From Verrucolacustris sp044348085 (lineage in GTDB: Bacteria > Verrucomicrobiota > Verrucomicrobiia > Methylacidiphilales > Verrucolacustridaceae): 64,000 nucleotides of DNA. How positions within the stretch are numbered: position 1 is the first letter of the stretch; each line of letters starts with the position of its first letter. The notes below the pieces were generated by a model. The model ran no database searches. It was not told where the DNA came from and saw only the letters and a program-made list of their open reading frames with translations. The position numbers were made by a program, and so were the translations under genes. This document shows positions 6,854-15,368 of this stretch, one piece after another. The stretch spans positions 1 to 64,000 of the forward strand of contig JBIKTM010000007.1 in assembly GCA_044348085.1 (NCBI GenBank), written 5' to 3'.

Positions 6854-9649
6854 TCAGCGGGAGAGGATTTGGCGGAGGACGTAAGGGAGAATGCCGCCGT
6901 GGAGGTAGTATTCCACCTCTACGGGGGTATCGAGGCGGGAGAGAATCTCTGTTTTTTCGACCGAGCCGTTCTCCCGCTGGATTCGTAGGGTGAGCTTCTC
7001 CTGCGGTTTGGGGGGTTGGCTTAGCCCCTCGATCGAAAAAGTTTCTGTTCCGTTGAGTTTTAGGGTCTGGGCATTGACTCCTTCAGGAAAAGTACAGGGG
7101 AGGACTCCCATTCCGACCAAGTTGGAGCGGTGAATCCGTTCGAAGCTTTCGGCTACAACGGCGCGAACGCCGAGCAGTCGGGTACCTTTAGCCGCCCAGT
7201 CGCGAGAGCTACCTGTTCCATACTCTTTCCCTGCCAGAATTACCAAGGCGATATTTGATTTACGGTAATTTACAGCTGCATCAAAAATGGATAGTTGGGG
7301 CTTTTTGGGATCGAGAAGATTGAGGGTCATTCCGCCTTCGACGCCTGGAATCATGAGGTTCTTGATGCGCACATTCGCAAATGTTCCGCGTGTCATCACA
7401 CGGTCGTTTCCGCGGCGCGCCCCGTAGCTGTTGAAGTCCTCTGCAGGGACTCCCTGCTCGATGAGGTAGGCGCCTGCGGGAGAGGTTTTCTTAATATTTC
7501 CTGCCGGGGAGATGTGGTCGGTGGTGACGGAGTCGCCAAAAATTCCAAGGCAACGTGCCGATTGGATGCCCGACAAGGGAGAGGGTTGGAGGGAGAAGTT
7601 TTCAAAGAAGGGAGGCTCTTGAATATAGGTGCTTTTTCGATCCCAAGCGTAGGTAAGGCCTGGTTTACTAGGAATTTCGTTCCATGCGGGATTCTGCTTT
7701 GAAAAATCTCGGTAGAGCCTCTGGAAAACTTCAGGTTGAAGTGCGGATTTCATTGCTTGGCCAATCTCTTCTCGCGTCGGCCAAAGATCGCGTAGGTAAA
7801 CGGCTTTTCCATCTTTCCCCAGTCCCAGCGAATCTTTGGCCAGATCGAGGTCAACCCTTCCCGCTAGGGCAAAAGCGACGACGAGGGGCGGGGACATCAG
7901 GAAGTTGGCTTTCACCGAGGAGTGCACCCGTGCCTCGAAATTGCGGTTCCCTGAAAGAACGCTGGCCGCGATCAGATCGTGGTCCACAACAGCTTTTTCA
8001 ACAGCGGAGGGGAGGGGGCCTGAGTTTCCGATACAGGTGGTACAACCGTAGCCCACTAGGTTAAAGCCGAGCTTATCGAGGTAAGGTTGAAGTCCCGTAG
8101 CGTTCAAGTAGTCGGACACGACACGAGAGCCAGGAGCTAGAGAGGCTTTGATGGTGGGATCGACAGTGAGACCCCGTTCGACCGCCTTTTTGGCGAGAAG
8201 ACCTGCAGCGAGCATGACCGAGGGGTTGGAGGTGTTGGTGCAAGAGGTGATGGCGGCGATCACCACCGATCCATTTCGGAGAGTGGAGGACTTCGGGTTG
8301 GGAGTTTTGGATTTGGAGCTTTTGGGTAAAGGATCTGGGGTGGGGCGGTCCGAGATCATCTCCTGTTCATCTATGGACATCGCGACCGTTGTGGTTTGGG
8401 TGAGTTGCTGGGAGTTTTTCCCGTAACCGCCCTCGGCCAGTGGTTTCGAGAGGAGAGAGTCGAACGTACTTTTGAGGGATGGAAGTTCGATACGGTCTTG
8501 GGGACGTTTTGGTCCAGCCACGCTGGGGCGGATGGTTGCTAGGTCGAGTTCGACAACGGAGGAGAAGGTGAGGGAGTCCTTCTGGGTTGCGATTCCGAAA
8601 AGATTTTGGGCGCGGTAGTAGTCCTCGACGAGTTGTACGAGTTCGGCAGGGCGTCCAGTTCCGCGAAGGTAGGCGAGAGTTTCTTCGTCGACGGGGAAAT
8701 ACCCCATCGTTGCTCCGTATTCTGGGGCCATGTTGGCGATGGTCGCGCGATCGGGGAGGGTCAATTTTGCGGCCCCTGGGCCATAGAATTCGACAAATTT
8801 ACCGACGACTTTGTGTTGCCGAAGGATCTGGGTGACGGTGAGGGCCAGATCGGTGGCGGTCGTGCCGGGAGGAAGTTCCCCCGTGAGGTAGAATCCAACG
8901 ACTTCAGGGGTCAGGAAGGTGAGGGGTTGACCGAGCATGCCAGCCTCGGCCTCAATTCCACCGACGCCCCAACCAACGATTCCAAGACCGTTAATCATCG
9001 TGGTGTGGGAGTCTGTTCCAACGAGGGAGTCGGGGTAGGCGATGACGGAGCCATCCGCCTGTTTTTTCGTAAAGACGCCACGGGCGAGGTATTCGAGGTT
9101 AACCTGATGAACGATTCCGATACCGGGGGGAACAACGCCAAATGTCTCGAAGGCCTGTTGTCCCCATTTGAGGAATTCGTAGCGTTCCCGGTTGCGTTTG
9201 AATTCGTACTGCATGTTAAGCATGAACGCCTGTTTCGTGCCGTTGACGTCGACTTGAACAGAGTGATCGACGACGAGATCGACGGGTACAAGGGGTTCAA
9301 TGAGTTTGGGATCTTTTTTAAGGCGAGCCACGGCATCCCGCATGGCGGCTAAGTCCACGAGGAGAGGGACTCCTGTGAAGTCTTGAAGGACGATACGAGC
9401 CACGGTGAAAGGGATCTCCTCTGTACCTGGTTTCTTGGCGTTCCAGCGGGCAAGGTTCTCAACGTCCTTGGGGCGGGCGGTAAAGCCGTCGCAGTGGCGT
9501 AGAACCGACTCGAGAACAATCCGTAGTGAGATGGGGAGTTGTGAGAGGTCGACTTTCAGTTCTTGGCCGAGCTTCGGCAAGCTGTGGAACTGGTAAGATT
9601 TTCCCGATGAGGAGAAGGTGTGATGGGTGGCTTTGCGGAGGTCGGGCAT
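6854..9649 (-). CDS. acnA: Aconitate hydratase AcnA
   Basis: Isomerises citrate to isocitrate in the TCA cycle. 931 residues from the chosen ATG; the frame extends 21 codons further upstream, but that extension is hydrophobic and not family-like, whereas MPDLRKATHHTF is a normal AcnA start. Iron-sulfur cysteines lie in SCTNTSNP and GCTTCIGNSGPL; the swivel domain shows SYGARRGND and GSSRDWAAKG. A lysine, serine and proline rich insertion of about 20 residues precedes the SCTNTS region, making it longer than the E. coli enzyme. It is convergent with tal and divergent from the aspartokinase gene. Confidence 0.96.
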   Translation of the reverse strand: MPDLRKATHHTFSSSGKSYQFHSLPKLGQELKVDLSQLPISLRIVLESVLRHCDGFTARPKDVENLARWNAKKPGTEEIPFTVARIVLQDFTGVPLLVDLAAMRDAVARLKKDPKLIEPLVPVDLVVDHSVQVDVNGTKQAFMLNMQYEFKRNRERYEFLKWGQQAFETFGVVPPGIGIVHQVNLEYLARGVFTKKQADGSVIAYPDSLVGTDSHTTMINGLGIVGWGVGGIEAEAGMLGQPLTFLTPEVVGFYLTGELPPGTTATDLALTVTQILRQHKVVGKFVEFYGPGAAKLTLPDRATIANMAPEYGATMGYFPVDEETLAYLRGTGRPAELVQLVEDYYRAQNLFGIATQKDSLTFSSVVELDLATIRPSVAGPKRPQDRIELPSLKSTFDSLLSKPLAEGGYGKNSQQLTQTTTVAMSIDEQEMISDRPTPDPLPKSSKSKTPNPKSSTLRNGSVVIAAITSCTNTSNPSVMLAAGLLAKKAVERGLTVDPTIKASLAPGSRVVSDYLNATGLQPYLDKLGFNLVGYGCTTCIGNSGPLPSAVEKAVVDHDLIAASVLSGNRNFEARVHSSVKANFLMSPPLVVAFALAGRVDLDLAKDSLGLGKDGKAVYLRDLWPTREEIGQAMKSALQPEVFQRLYRDFSKQNPAWNEIPSKPGLTYAWDRKSTYIQEPPFFENFSLQPSPLSGIQSARCLGIFGDSVTTDHISPAGNIKKTSPAGAYLIEQGVPAEDFNSYGARRGNDRVMTRGTFANVRIKNLMIPGVEGGMTLNLLDPKKPQLSIFDAAVNYRKSNIALVILAGKEYGTGSSRDWAAKGTRLLGVRAVVAESFERIHRSNLVGMGVLPCTFPEGVNAQTLKLNGTETFSIEGLSQPPKPQEKLTLRIQRENGSVEKTEILSRLDTPVEVEYYLHGGILPYVLRQILSR

Positions 9650-9757
9650 GAAGATTCTTAAGATAAACCAAAATCTGTTTTTGAGAAAGTCGGAAGACTT
9701 AAAAATGGGCAAAATTCGGGGGGTGCGGGCGGAGTGAAAAAATGGCAGAGTCTGGGT

Positions 9758-10999
9758 ATGGCATGCCTAGTTCAAAAGTATGGGGGAACGTCTGTTGCCA
9801 ATCTGGAAAGAATCCAGAGGGTTGCGGATCGTGTGGCTGAGTCTCGTCGTCAAGGGAACCGCTTGGTGGTGGTGGTTTCGGCGATGAGCGGAGTGACGGA
9901 TGGGTTGTTGCGGATGGCCCGGGATTTGCACAAAGAGCCGAGCGAACGGGAAATGGATCTACTGCTTGCGACAGGTGAGCAGACGACGACGGCCTTACTC
10001 GCGATTGCGCTTCAAGGGCGTGGGGTTGAGGCGGTGGCAATGACGGGAGCGCAGGCAGGAATTGTTACGGATGGGACGCATACGAAGGCGAGGATTGCGA
10101 ATGTGACCCCTCAGGCGGTTCAGGCTCATCTGAAGGCGGGGCGTGTTGTGATCGTGGCCGGTTTCCAGGGGCAGACGATGCAGGGCCAAATTACGACGTT
10201 GGGGCGTGGGGGATCGGATCTGACGGCGATTGCGTTAGCGGCGGTACTCAAGGCTAAGAGGTGTGAAATTTATACGGATGTGGACGGGGTATACACGGCG
10301 GATCCAAGGACCGAACCGAATGCGCGCAAGATTAAGGAAATTTCGTATGATGAGATGTTGGAGCTAGCCAGTACGGGGGCGAAGGTGATGCAGGCGCGTT
10401 CGGTTGAGTTTGCAAAGAAGTTCGGGGTGGTCTTTGAAGTAAGATCGAGTTTCAATGGGTTGAGAGGAACCCTAGTGAAAGAAGAAGCTAAATCGATGGA
10501 GCGGGTAGTGGTGCGTGGCGTGAGTTTGGAAAAGAGCCAAGCCAAAGTGACGTTGGTGGGGGTGGCAGATCGACCCGGGGTAGCGGCCAAGCTTTTTACC
10601 GGAATCGCAAAGGCGGGAATCAATTTGGACATGATCGTTCAAAACGTTTCTCTGCCGACGGGTGGAAAAAAGAGCAAGGCACAAACGGATATCACCTTTA
10701 CGGTGCCACGGGAGGAATTGGCCAAGACTCGCAAGTTTCTAGAACCGTTCCGCCGAGGGGGTGGAGCCCGGCAGATCGTATTCCGTGAGGGGGTCGCCAA
10801 GCTCTCCGTGGTGGGAATCGGAATGCGAAGTCATAGCGGGGTGGCGGCACAGCTGTTTCGTGCGTTGGCGAGGGCGGGGGTGAACATTCAGATGATCAGC
10901 ACGAGTGAGATTAAGATTACTGTAGTGGTGGATGAGGCACTGGGGGCTCGTGCAGTACGGGCGGCTCACCGAGAGTTTCGGCTTGGGAGGAAAGGATGA
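9758..10999 (+). CDS. lysC: Aspartate kinase
   Basis: Phosphorylates aspartate, the first step towards lysine, threonine and methionine. 413 residues. Kinase domain with VQKYGGTSV at the N-terminus, GRGGSDLTAIALA and TDVDGVYTADPR, then two ACT domains (about 260-410) for amino-acid feedback. I chose the ATG at 9758 because MACLVQKYGG matches the family start; an in-frame GTG at 9734 would add eight residues. A monofunctional enzyme without a fused homoserine dehydrogenase. The DoxX gene overlaps its stop as ATGA. Confidence 0.94.
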   Translation: MACLVQKYGGTSVANLERIQRVADRVAESRRQGNRLVVVVSAMSGVTDGLLRMARDLHKEPSEREMDLLLATGEQTTTALLAIALQGRGVEAVAMTGAQAGIVTDGTHTKARIANVTPQAVQAHLKAGRVVIVAGFQGQTMQGQITTLGRGGSDLTAIALAAVLKAKRCEIYTDVDGVYTADPRTEPNARKIKEISYDEMLELASTGAKVMQARSVEFAKKFGVVFEVRSSFNGLRGTLVKEEAKSMERVVVRGVSLEKSQAKVTLVGVADRPGVAAKLFTGIAKAGINLDMIVQNVSLPTGGKKSKAQTDITFTVPREELAKTRKFLEPFRRGGGARQIVFREGVAKLSVVGIGMRSHSGVAAQLFRALARAGVNIQMISTSEIKITVVVDEALGARAVRAAHREFRLGRKG

Positions 11000-11451
11000 G
11001 CGGGGATCGAATCGATCCGCGACCATTTTGGATTCGGTGGCGGAGTTACGATTGGGCCTTTTTTTTGCTTCAAATCTTTCTAGGGCTGCGTTTTTTGGCT
11101 GCAGGTTTAGGAAAGTTTAACGGCCCCCAGGGGTTAAGTTTTCAGCACTTCTACAATCAGGTCATGCCTGCGTTGAGCCAGCCCTTTTTAGAAAAAACCA
11201 TCCTGCCTGCGTGGTCGGTTCAGCTGTATTTAGGTGGCTTGCCCTACATTGAGATCCTCCTAGGGGCGGGAATTCTTGTAGCGGGGAAAAATCGTGGCCC
11301 GCTAGTTTTGGCGGGAATCCTTTATGTATCGTTAGCGTTTGGGCAGATGCTGATTGGCGGGCACACAACGGTGGCTGACATAGGGATACATTTGGGTTTA
11401 GTGGTGGCGGCACTTTTGTTGGCAGGGGATAGCAAGCCGCTCTCTCGGTAA
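10996..11451 (+). CDS. DoxX-family membrane protein
   Basis: 151 residues with four membrane helices (about 20-40, 70-92, 98-117, 122-143). The pattern LRFLAAGLGKFNGP in helix one and YIEILLGAGIL later is DoxX-like. The family is tied to thiosulfate oxidation or redox stress in some organisms, but most members, probably including this one, lack a defined reaction. The start overlaps the aspartokinase stop (ATGA) and is preceded by GGAAAGG, so it is the second gene of that operon. Confidence 0.8.
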   Translation: MSGDRIDPRPFWIRWRSYDWAFFLLQIFLGLRFLAAGLGKFNGPQGLSFQHFYNQVMPALSQPFLEKTILPAWSVQLYLGGLPYIEILLGAGILVAGKNRGPLVLAGILYVSLAFGQMLIGGHTTVADIGIHLGLVVAALLLAGDSKPLSR

Positions 11452-11465
11452 AAGTGGGTAGACGA

Positions 11466-11496
11466 TGCCCCGGCTAGGACTCGAACCTAGGACCAA
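11466..11496. repeat. 31-bp direct repeat of tRNA 3' end, copy 1
   Basis: Exact direct repeat of 11546-11576, offset by 80 bases. It covers the T arm and acceptor 3' strand of tRNA-Lys. Such a 3'-end duplication resembles the attachment site pair left by tRNA-targeted integration, but only 49 bases lie between the copies. Confidence 0.8.
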
Positions 11497-11522
11497 CCCC
11501 GACAGGAGTCGGGGCTGCTCTA
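11466..11522 (-). pseudogene. tRNA-Lys-like 3' partial copy
   Basis: On the minus strand the last 31 bases of this segment (11466-11496) repeat the 3' end of the tRNA-Lys exactly: TTGG, the T arm, and the acceptor 3' strand through CCGGGGCA. At the 5' side TAGAGCAG also matches. Between them the Lys anticodon arm is replaced by CCCCGAC/GTCGGGG, a 7-bp stem with a four-base loop. The D arm and the acceptor 5' strand are missing, so it cannot be a working tRNA. It lies 80 bases beyond the intact copy in the same orientation. Confidence 0.7.
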
Positions 11523-11545
11523 GGGTTCAAACCAAAGTTAAGGTT

Positions 11546-11618
11546 TGCCCCGGCTAGGACTCGAACCTAGGACCAAGTGATTAAGAGTCACCTGCTCTAC
11601 CAACTGAGCTACCGAGGC
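11546..11618 (-). tRNA. tRNA-Lys (anticodon CTT)
   Basis: 73 bases. The acceptor stem GCCTCGG pairs with CCGGGGC (one T-G wobble), discriminator A. The D arm holds AGCTCAGTTGGTAGAGC, the anticodon arm GGTGA-CTCTTAA-TCACT gives CTT, and the T arm reads CCTAGGTTCGAGTCCTAGC. CCA is not encoded. A promoter-like element lies just upstream. Confidence 0.95.
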
Positions 11619-11628
11619 GTAAGGGGTA

Positions 11629-11657
11629 AGAATATCGGAAAAGAGGCTATCCTGCAA
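11629..11657 (-). promoter_or_regulatory. Promoter of tRNA-Lys
   Basis: On the minus strand TTGCAG (11652-11657) and TATTCT (11629-11634) are separated by exactly 17 bases and end 10 bases before the mature tRNA 5' end. This is a sigma70-type arrangement with 4 of 6 consensus matches in each box. Confidence 0.55.
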
Positions 11658-11757
11658 CGCCTTCAGAAACGGTGAGTTCTCGATTGAGGAGTTTGTGTGT
11701 GCAGGCATTCTCAGGGCGTGAAAGGGAACTGCTCGATTCAAGAGAGGATGTTTTTTT

Positions 11758-12189
11758 ATGAGTTTTTGGGATGATTTTCGTAAATTTGCGATTCGAGGGA
11801 ATGCACTGGATTTGGCTGTGGGTGTGGTTGTGGGGGGTGCCTTCGGGAAAATTATTACCTCCTTGGTCAACGATATTGTTTTGCCGCCGATTGGTTTGCT
11901 GATGGGAAAAGTTGATTTCTCCAACTTGTTTCTGGTTCTTGGAACGGGATCGTATTCGACACTGGCGGAAGCCAAAAAAGCGGGTGCTCCTGTTCTTTGT
12001 TACGGTGCATTTTTAAGTTCAGTTCTGGATTTTCTGATTGTGGCTTTTTGTATTTTCCTCGCTGTGCGTTGGCTGGAGCGATTTCGATTACTCCCTTCAC
12101 TCATGATGGGAGATGTTCCGATGACTCGTTCTGAAAAGCTGTTGGAGGAGATCCGAGATGAGCTCCGAGATAAGAGGAGTGGAGGGTAA
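11758..12189 (+). CDS. mscL: Large-conductance mechanosensitive channel MscL
   Basis: 143 residues, usual size. An amphipathic N-terminus FWDDFRKFAIRGN leads into pore helix one (DLAVGVVVGGAFGKI), then a periplasmic loop, helix two (VLDFLIVAFCIFLAVRWL), and a charged C-terminal helix (SEKLLEEIRDELRDK). It opens under membrane tension to release solutes on osmotic downshock. The next gene starts 4 bases after its stop, so it appears to lead an operon with two bactofilin-like proteins. Confidence 0.95.
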   Translation: MSFWDDFRKFAIRGNALDLAVGVVVGGAFGKIITSLVNDIVLPPIGLLMGKVDFSNLFLVLGTGSYSTLAEAKKAGAPVLCYGAFLSSVLDFLIVAFCIFLAVRWLERFRLLPSLMMGDVPMTRSEKLLEEIRDELRDKRSGG

Positions 12190-12193
12190 GGTT

Positions 12194-12514
12194 ATGGAAA
12201 ACCAAAACCAAACTCCGCAATCGGGACTGCAGATCTCGGGGAATATTGGATTGGATCAGGACGGAGTGATTCGTGCGACGGTCAAAGGAGATATTCGTTC
12301 TGTTAGTAAGCTTGTGATTGCGAAGGAGTCGGTTGTATCCGGGGTAGTCCGGGCAAGGGATGTTCGTTTGGAGGGGCGAGTGGATGGTGGGATCGAGGGT
12401 TCTGGGCAGGTATGGTTGGTTTCGGGGTCGGTTTTACGAACGCGTTGTGCGGCCAAAGCATTGAGGATTGATCCCGGCACCGATTTCAATGGTGAACTGC
12501 AGGTGGGAGAGTAG
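12194..12514 (+). CDS. Small bactofilin-like protein
   Basis: 106 residues from the ATG at 12194, which follows GGAGGGTAAGG; an in-frame ATG inside mscL (12158) is less likely. The sequence is a run of short beta-strand repeats with regularly spaced glycines and valines (VKGDIRSVSKLVIAKESVV, then SGVVRARDVRLEGRVDGGI), the pattern of the bactofilin beta-helix that self-assembles into filaments. No membrane segment. It sits between mscL and a zinc-ribbon bactofilin, so a cell-envelope or membrane-scaffold function is inferred. Confidence 0.75.
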   Translation: MENQNQTPQSGLQISGNIGLDQDGVIRATVKGDIRSVSKLVIAKESVVSGVVRARDVRLEGRVDGGIEGSGQVWLVSGSVLRTRCAAKALRIDPGTDFNGELQVGE

Positions 12515-12517
12515 TTC

Positions 12518-13273
12518 GTGACAATGGCAGTACCCAAGACTGAGGTTCGGTGTCCCGAGTGTGGGCATGCGCAGTTGGAGTCGGAGAACTTTATCTCCAC
12601 GGTATGCAGGAGCTGTAGCTTTTACTTTAAATCGTCCCTAGCCCGGCAGTCCAAAAAGAGAAAAGTGAATCGTGTTTCGATTCAGAAAAGAGAACTAACC
12701 TGTGCAGACTGTGGAGCGGTGCAGATGGTGGCAGAGGAGGCTCAGTCTTCCACCTGTTTGGAGTGTGGTCGGCATTTGGAGTTGGGGCATCGATTGATTG
12801 AGGGGGAGCATCTGGGAAACCTGAGTTTAGAGGGGGAATTACAGATTGGGCCAAAAGGCAATTTTGGTGGTTCGAAAGCAAGAGCTGCACGGATTGTCTT
12901 ACAAGGGAGGGCGACTGGGTTTTTGGAGGCTGCGGAGTGGTTGAGAGTGGAGGGACAGGCAAAGATTCGATCGGGTGGAAAAGGCAACCAGCTTACGATT
13001 CTGGAGGGGGCAAGTCTGGAGGCAGGGGATCTTTTAAGTTTTGAAAGTGGAGAAGTGGATGGGGAGTTGAGGTGCGAAACTATTTCGATTGCAGGAATGC
13101 TCCGTGTGGGGCCACGGGGAAGAGTGGTTGCAGAGAAAATCGTTTTTGGAGAGTTGACCGTCGAATTGGGAGGCAGACTTTCCGGTTATGGAGAGGTCAA
13201 AGCAAAGCCTGTTGAGGCTCGAAAAGAGCCCGCCAATGAGGACGAGATTAGCGAGACTTCGAAGTCGAAGTAG
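12518..13273 (+). CDS. Double zinc-ribbon bactofilin-like protein
   Basis: 251 residues. Two zinc ribbons of identical spacing occupy the N-terminus: C12, C15, C30, C33 and C62, C65, C80, C83, exactly 50 residues apart, which indicates an internal duplication. A bactofilin-type beta-helix repeat region follows (about 97-225), with strands such as LSLEGELQIGPKG and GELRCETISIAG, then a charged tail rich in E and K. I chose GTG at 12518, three bases after the previous stop; an ATG two codons later is also possible. Zinc ribbons could bind nucleic acid or protein; neither is shown. The 3' end overlaps the next, convergent bactofilin by 26 bases. Confidence 0.7.
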   Translation: MTMAVPKTEVRCPECGHAQLESENFISTVCRSCSFYFKSSLARQSKKRKVNRVSIQKRELTCADCGAVQMVAEEAQSSTCLECGRHLELGHRLIEGEHLGNLSLEGELQIGPKGNFGGSKARAARIVLQGRATGFLEAAEWLRVEGQAKIRSGGKGNQLTILEGASLEAGDLLSFESGEVDGELRCETISIAGMLRVGPRGRVVAEKIVFGELTVELGGRLSGYGEVKAKPVEARKEPANEDEISETSKSK

Positions 13274-13736
13274 CAGCGAGGCGCCGGAAGACAGGGGCAA
13301 ATTCGGGTGCAGAGGCTTTTCCTTCGATTGGATCGGAGCGGCCACGGAAGATTGCGGACTCAGCGACAATAAATTTTGCAGTCTGCACATCGCCAAAGAG
13401 TTCGGCTTTGTCGCACACTTCGATGGATTCAGTGGCGATGATGTTTCCCTGAACTTTGCCTCGGATGATTACTTTTGCGGCTTGAATTTCGGCTTTGATC
13501 ACGGCTTCCGAGCCGATTGTGAGAGTGCCTTGGGAGATAATTTCTCCTTCAAAAGTGCCGTTAAATTCGAGGGCGCCATCGAACGCGAGAGTGCCTTTGA
13601 TCTCCACTTGATCGGTGATCATGGCTGTGCGAGGTGAGGATGAATCGATTCTGGACACATTTTCATTCTGGGTCTCAGGATAGCTGAATGTGGCATCCAA
13701 TGTCTCGCCTTTACGACCATTATTTCTATTAAACAT
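13248..13736 (-). CDS. Bactofilin (polymer-forming cytoskeletal protein)
   Basis: 162 residues with a classic bactofilin core (about 40-135). It runs from DQVEIKGTLAFDGALEFNG through EGEIISQGTLTIGSEA to GDVQTAKFIVAESAIFRG; flexible ends lie on both sides. Bactofilins form nucleotide-free filaments used for cell shape, polarity or wall enzyme placement. It is transcribed towards the mscL operon and shares 26 bases with its last gene. An AT-rich spacer of about 100 bases upstream probably holds its promoter. Confidence 0.9.
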   Translation of the reverse strand: MFNRNNGRKGETLDATFSYPETQNENVSRIDSSSPRTAMITDQVEIKGTLAFDGALEFNGTFEGEIISQGTLTIGSEAVIKAEIQAAKVIIRGKVQGNIIATESIEVCDKAELFGDVQTAKFIVAESAIFRGRSDPIEGKASAPEFAPVFRRLAATSTSKSR

Positions 13737-13839
13737 ATTACTATGTTTTATGGAAAAAGTTTACTGCTGTAAAGGTTTTTTTGGGGCGACATTTTGGGAT
13801 TCTTGACACTGGGTAAGCCTTTCTCCCAACCTCATTTAC

Positions 13840-14163
13840 ATGATTCATCACTTGAAGCTGATCCATTTAAAGCCCGGGTTACCCAAGGAGAGGGTTGAGG
13901 AGGTTATGGTGGAAAGCCGGATTCGGATCTTAAAAATTCAGGATGTGCTGAGCTTGGCCTGCGGAAAAAAAATTCCCGGCAAAGAGGAGACTCCTCACGA
14001 TCTCTTTTTGGCTTTGGAGTTTGAGAACAGCCTTAAGCGGACGGCCGCGTTTGACCACCCGCTTTACCAGCAGTTTGAGGCGCAGGTGTTAAAACCGAAT
14101 GCGCAAAAAATCGAGGTCTTGGAATTTGAGATGGATCCTGGAAAAGACGTGCGTTTTTCTTAA
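13840..14163 (+). CDS. Dabb-type (stress responsive A/B barrel) protein
   Basis: 107 residues. It starts with MIHHLKLIHLKPG and ends near HPLYQQFEAQVLKPNAQK, the strand and helix order of Dabb-fold dimeric alpha-beta barrels. The middle (SLACGKKIPGKE, ALEFENS) also fits. No catalytic residues can be assigned; members range from plant stress proteins to small bacterial enzymes. The next gene starts 24 bases downstream on the same strand. Confidence 0.65.
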   Translation: MIHHLKLIHLKPGLPKERVEEVMVESRIRILKIQDVLSLACGKKIPGKEETPHDLFLALEFENSLKRTAAFDHPLYQQFEAQVLKPNAQKIEVLEFEMDPGKDVRFS

Positions 14164-14187
14164 AGAAGAAGGGATTGCTGATCCGCG

Positions 14188-15348
14188 ATGAAGAAGCGGG
14201 CAGTTGTGGGGGTGGGAGTGGCAGGGTTTCCTGAAAAAGCGGCGGGAAATGCATGGGCTTTTTTGCAGTGGGGTTTGGGATTGCGAGAGTTGGGTTGGGA
14301 GGTGTGGTTGGTCGAGTCGCTCAAAGCCAAGGAGCTAAAAAACTCGAAGGGTGAAAATGTGCGTTTGGCCGAAAGTGTTAATTTGTCTCATTGGAATCGT
14401 ATTTTAGAGGAGATCGGTTGGGATGATCGGGCAACTTTACTGGTCGAGGGGGAGCAGGCTGAAGAGCAACCCATACGGGATTTTGCCGCCGGAGCGGATC
14501 TTTTCCTGAATCTCTCGGGGCATTTTAAAAGGCCCGATTTAGTGGAGAAAGTAGCCAGCCGAGTGTATGTCGATTTGGATCCTGCGTTCACCCAAATCTG
14601 GGCGAAGGTCTATCAAAGCCCGATGAATTTTGCGGGGCACAATGCTTTTTGGAGTGTGGGATTGGGAATGGGAAGGGGGGCTGTCGTGCCTGATACGGGG
14701 CATGATTGGAAGGCGGTGTGTCCTCCTGTTTGTCGAAGCTTCTGGACCAGGAGTGCGGCAGGACAATTACAAGGAGTTTCGGTAGATCTGGCAAAGAATT
14801 GTTGGACTACAGTGGCTCACTGGTACGGATACTCAGAGGTGGAGTGGGAGGGCAGGTCGTATAGCAATAAGGCCCCGGAATTTGAGAAGTTGAGGGATTG
14901 GCCGAAACGAAGTGGAGTGACTCCGCGGGTGGTAACGGATTTAGGGGCGGGGGAGGAACGGAGTTTGTTTGAGAAAGCAGGTTGGGAGTTTTTAGATCCC
15001 GCAAGTATCTGTTCGGACTGGAGGGAGTATCGAAATTTCTTGGCGTCGAGTCGGGGCGAGTTTTCTCCCGCGAAGGGAGGATATGTCACAGCCCAGACGG
15101 GGTGGTTTAGTGATCGAAGTGTGCTTTACCTCTCGTTAGGTCGGCCTGTTCTGTTGCAGAACACGGGTTGGTCAAAGTGGTTGCCTGAGGGGTCGGGGTT
15201 GGTGGCTTTTGGATCTTTGGATGAAGCGGTGGAAAAGGTGAAGGAGATAGAGAAAGATTATGCGGCGCATTGTCGAGGGGCAGAAAAAGTGGCGGAAGAG
15301 CATCTGGATGCGAGACGATCGATCCCGCAGGCGTTGGCCTGGTTGTGA
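14188..15348 (+). CDS. Glycosyltransferase-like protein (GT-B type, tentative)
   Basis: 386 residues, soluble. An N-terminal part with GFPEKAAGNAWAFLQWGLGLRELGWEVWLVES resembles the first Rossmann domain of GT-B glycosyltransferases; the C-terminal part holds GWFSDRSVLYLSLGRPVLLQNTGWSK, the usual nucleotide-sugar or acceptor switch region, followed by a LDEAVEKVKEI helix. No donor or acceptor can be read from the sequence. It follows the Dabb gene and converges on sucB. Confidence 0.55.
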   Translation: MKKRAVVGVGVAGFPEKAAGNAWAFLQWGLGLRELGWEVWLVESLKAKELKNSKGENVRLAESVNLSHWNRILEEIGWDDRATLLVEGEQAEEQPIRDFAAGADLFLNLSGHFKRPDLVEKVASRVYVDLDPAFTQIWAKVYQSPMNFAGHNAFWSVGLGMGRGAVVPDTGHDWKAVCPPVCRSFWTRSAAGQLQGVSVDLAKNCWTTVAHWYGYSEVEWEGRSYSNKAPEFEKLRDWPKRSGVTPRVVTDLGAGEERSLFEKAGWEFLDPASICSDWREYRNFLASSRGEFSPAKGGYVTAQTGWFSDRSVLYLSLGRPVLLQNTGWSKWLPEGSGLVAFGSLDEAVEKVKEIEKDYAAHCRGAEKVAEEHLDARRSIPQALAWL

Positions 15349-15368
15349 GTTGTCAGCAGGTCGGGTGA

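Noticed and set aside
11466..11618. Integrated mobile element with tRNA attachment sites
   Set aside because: Only 49 bases separate the two repeats, so no element is present now; kept as a possible remnant only.
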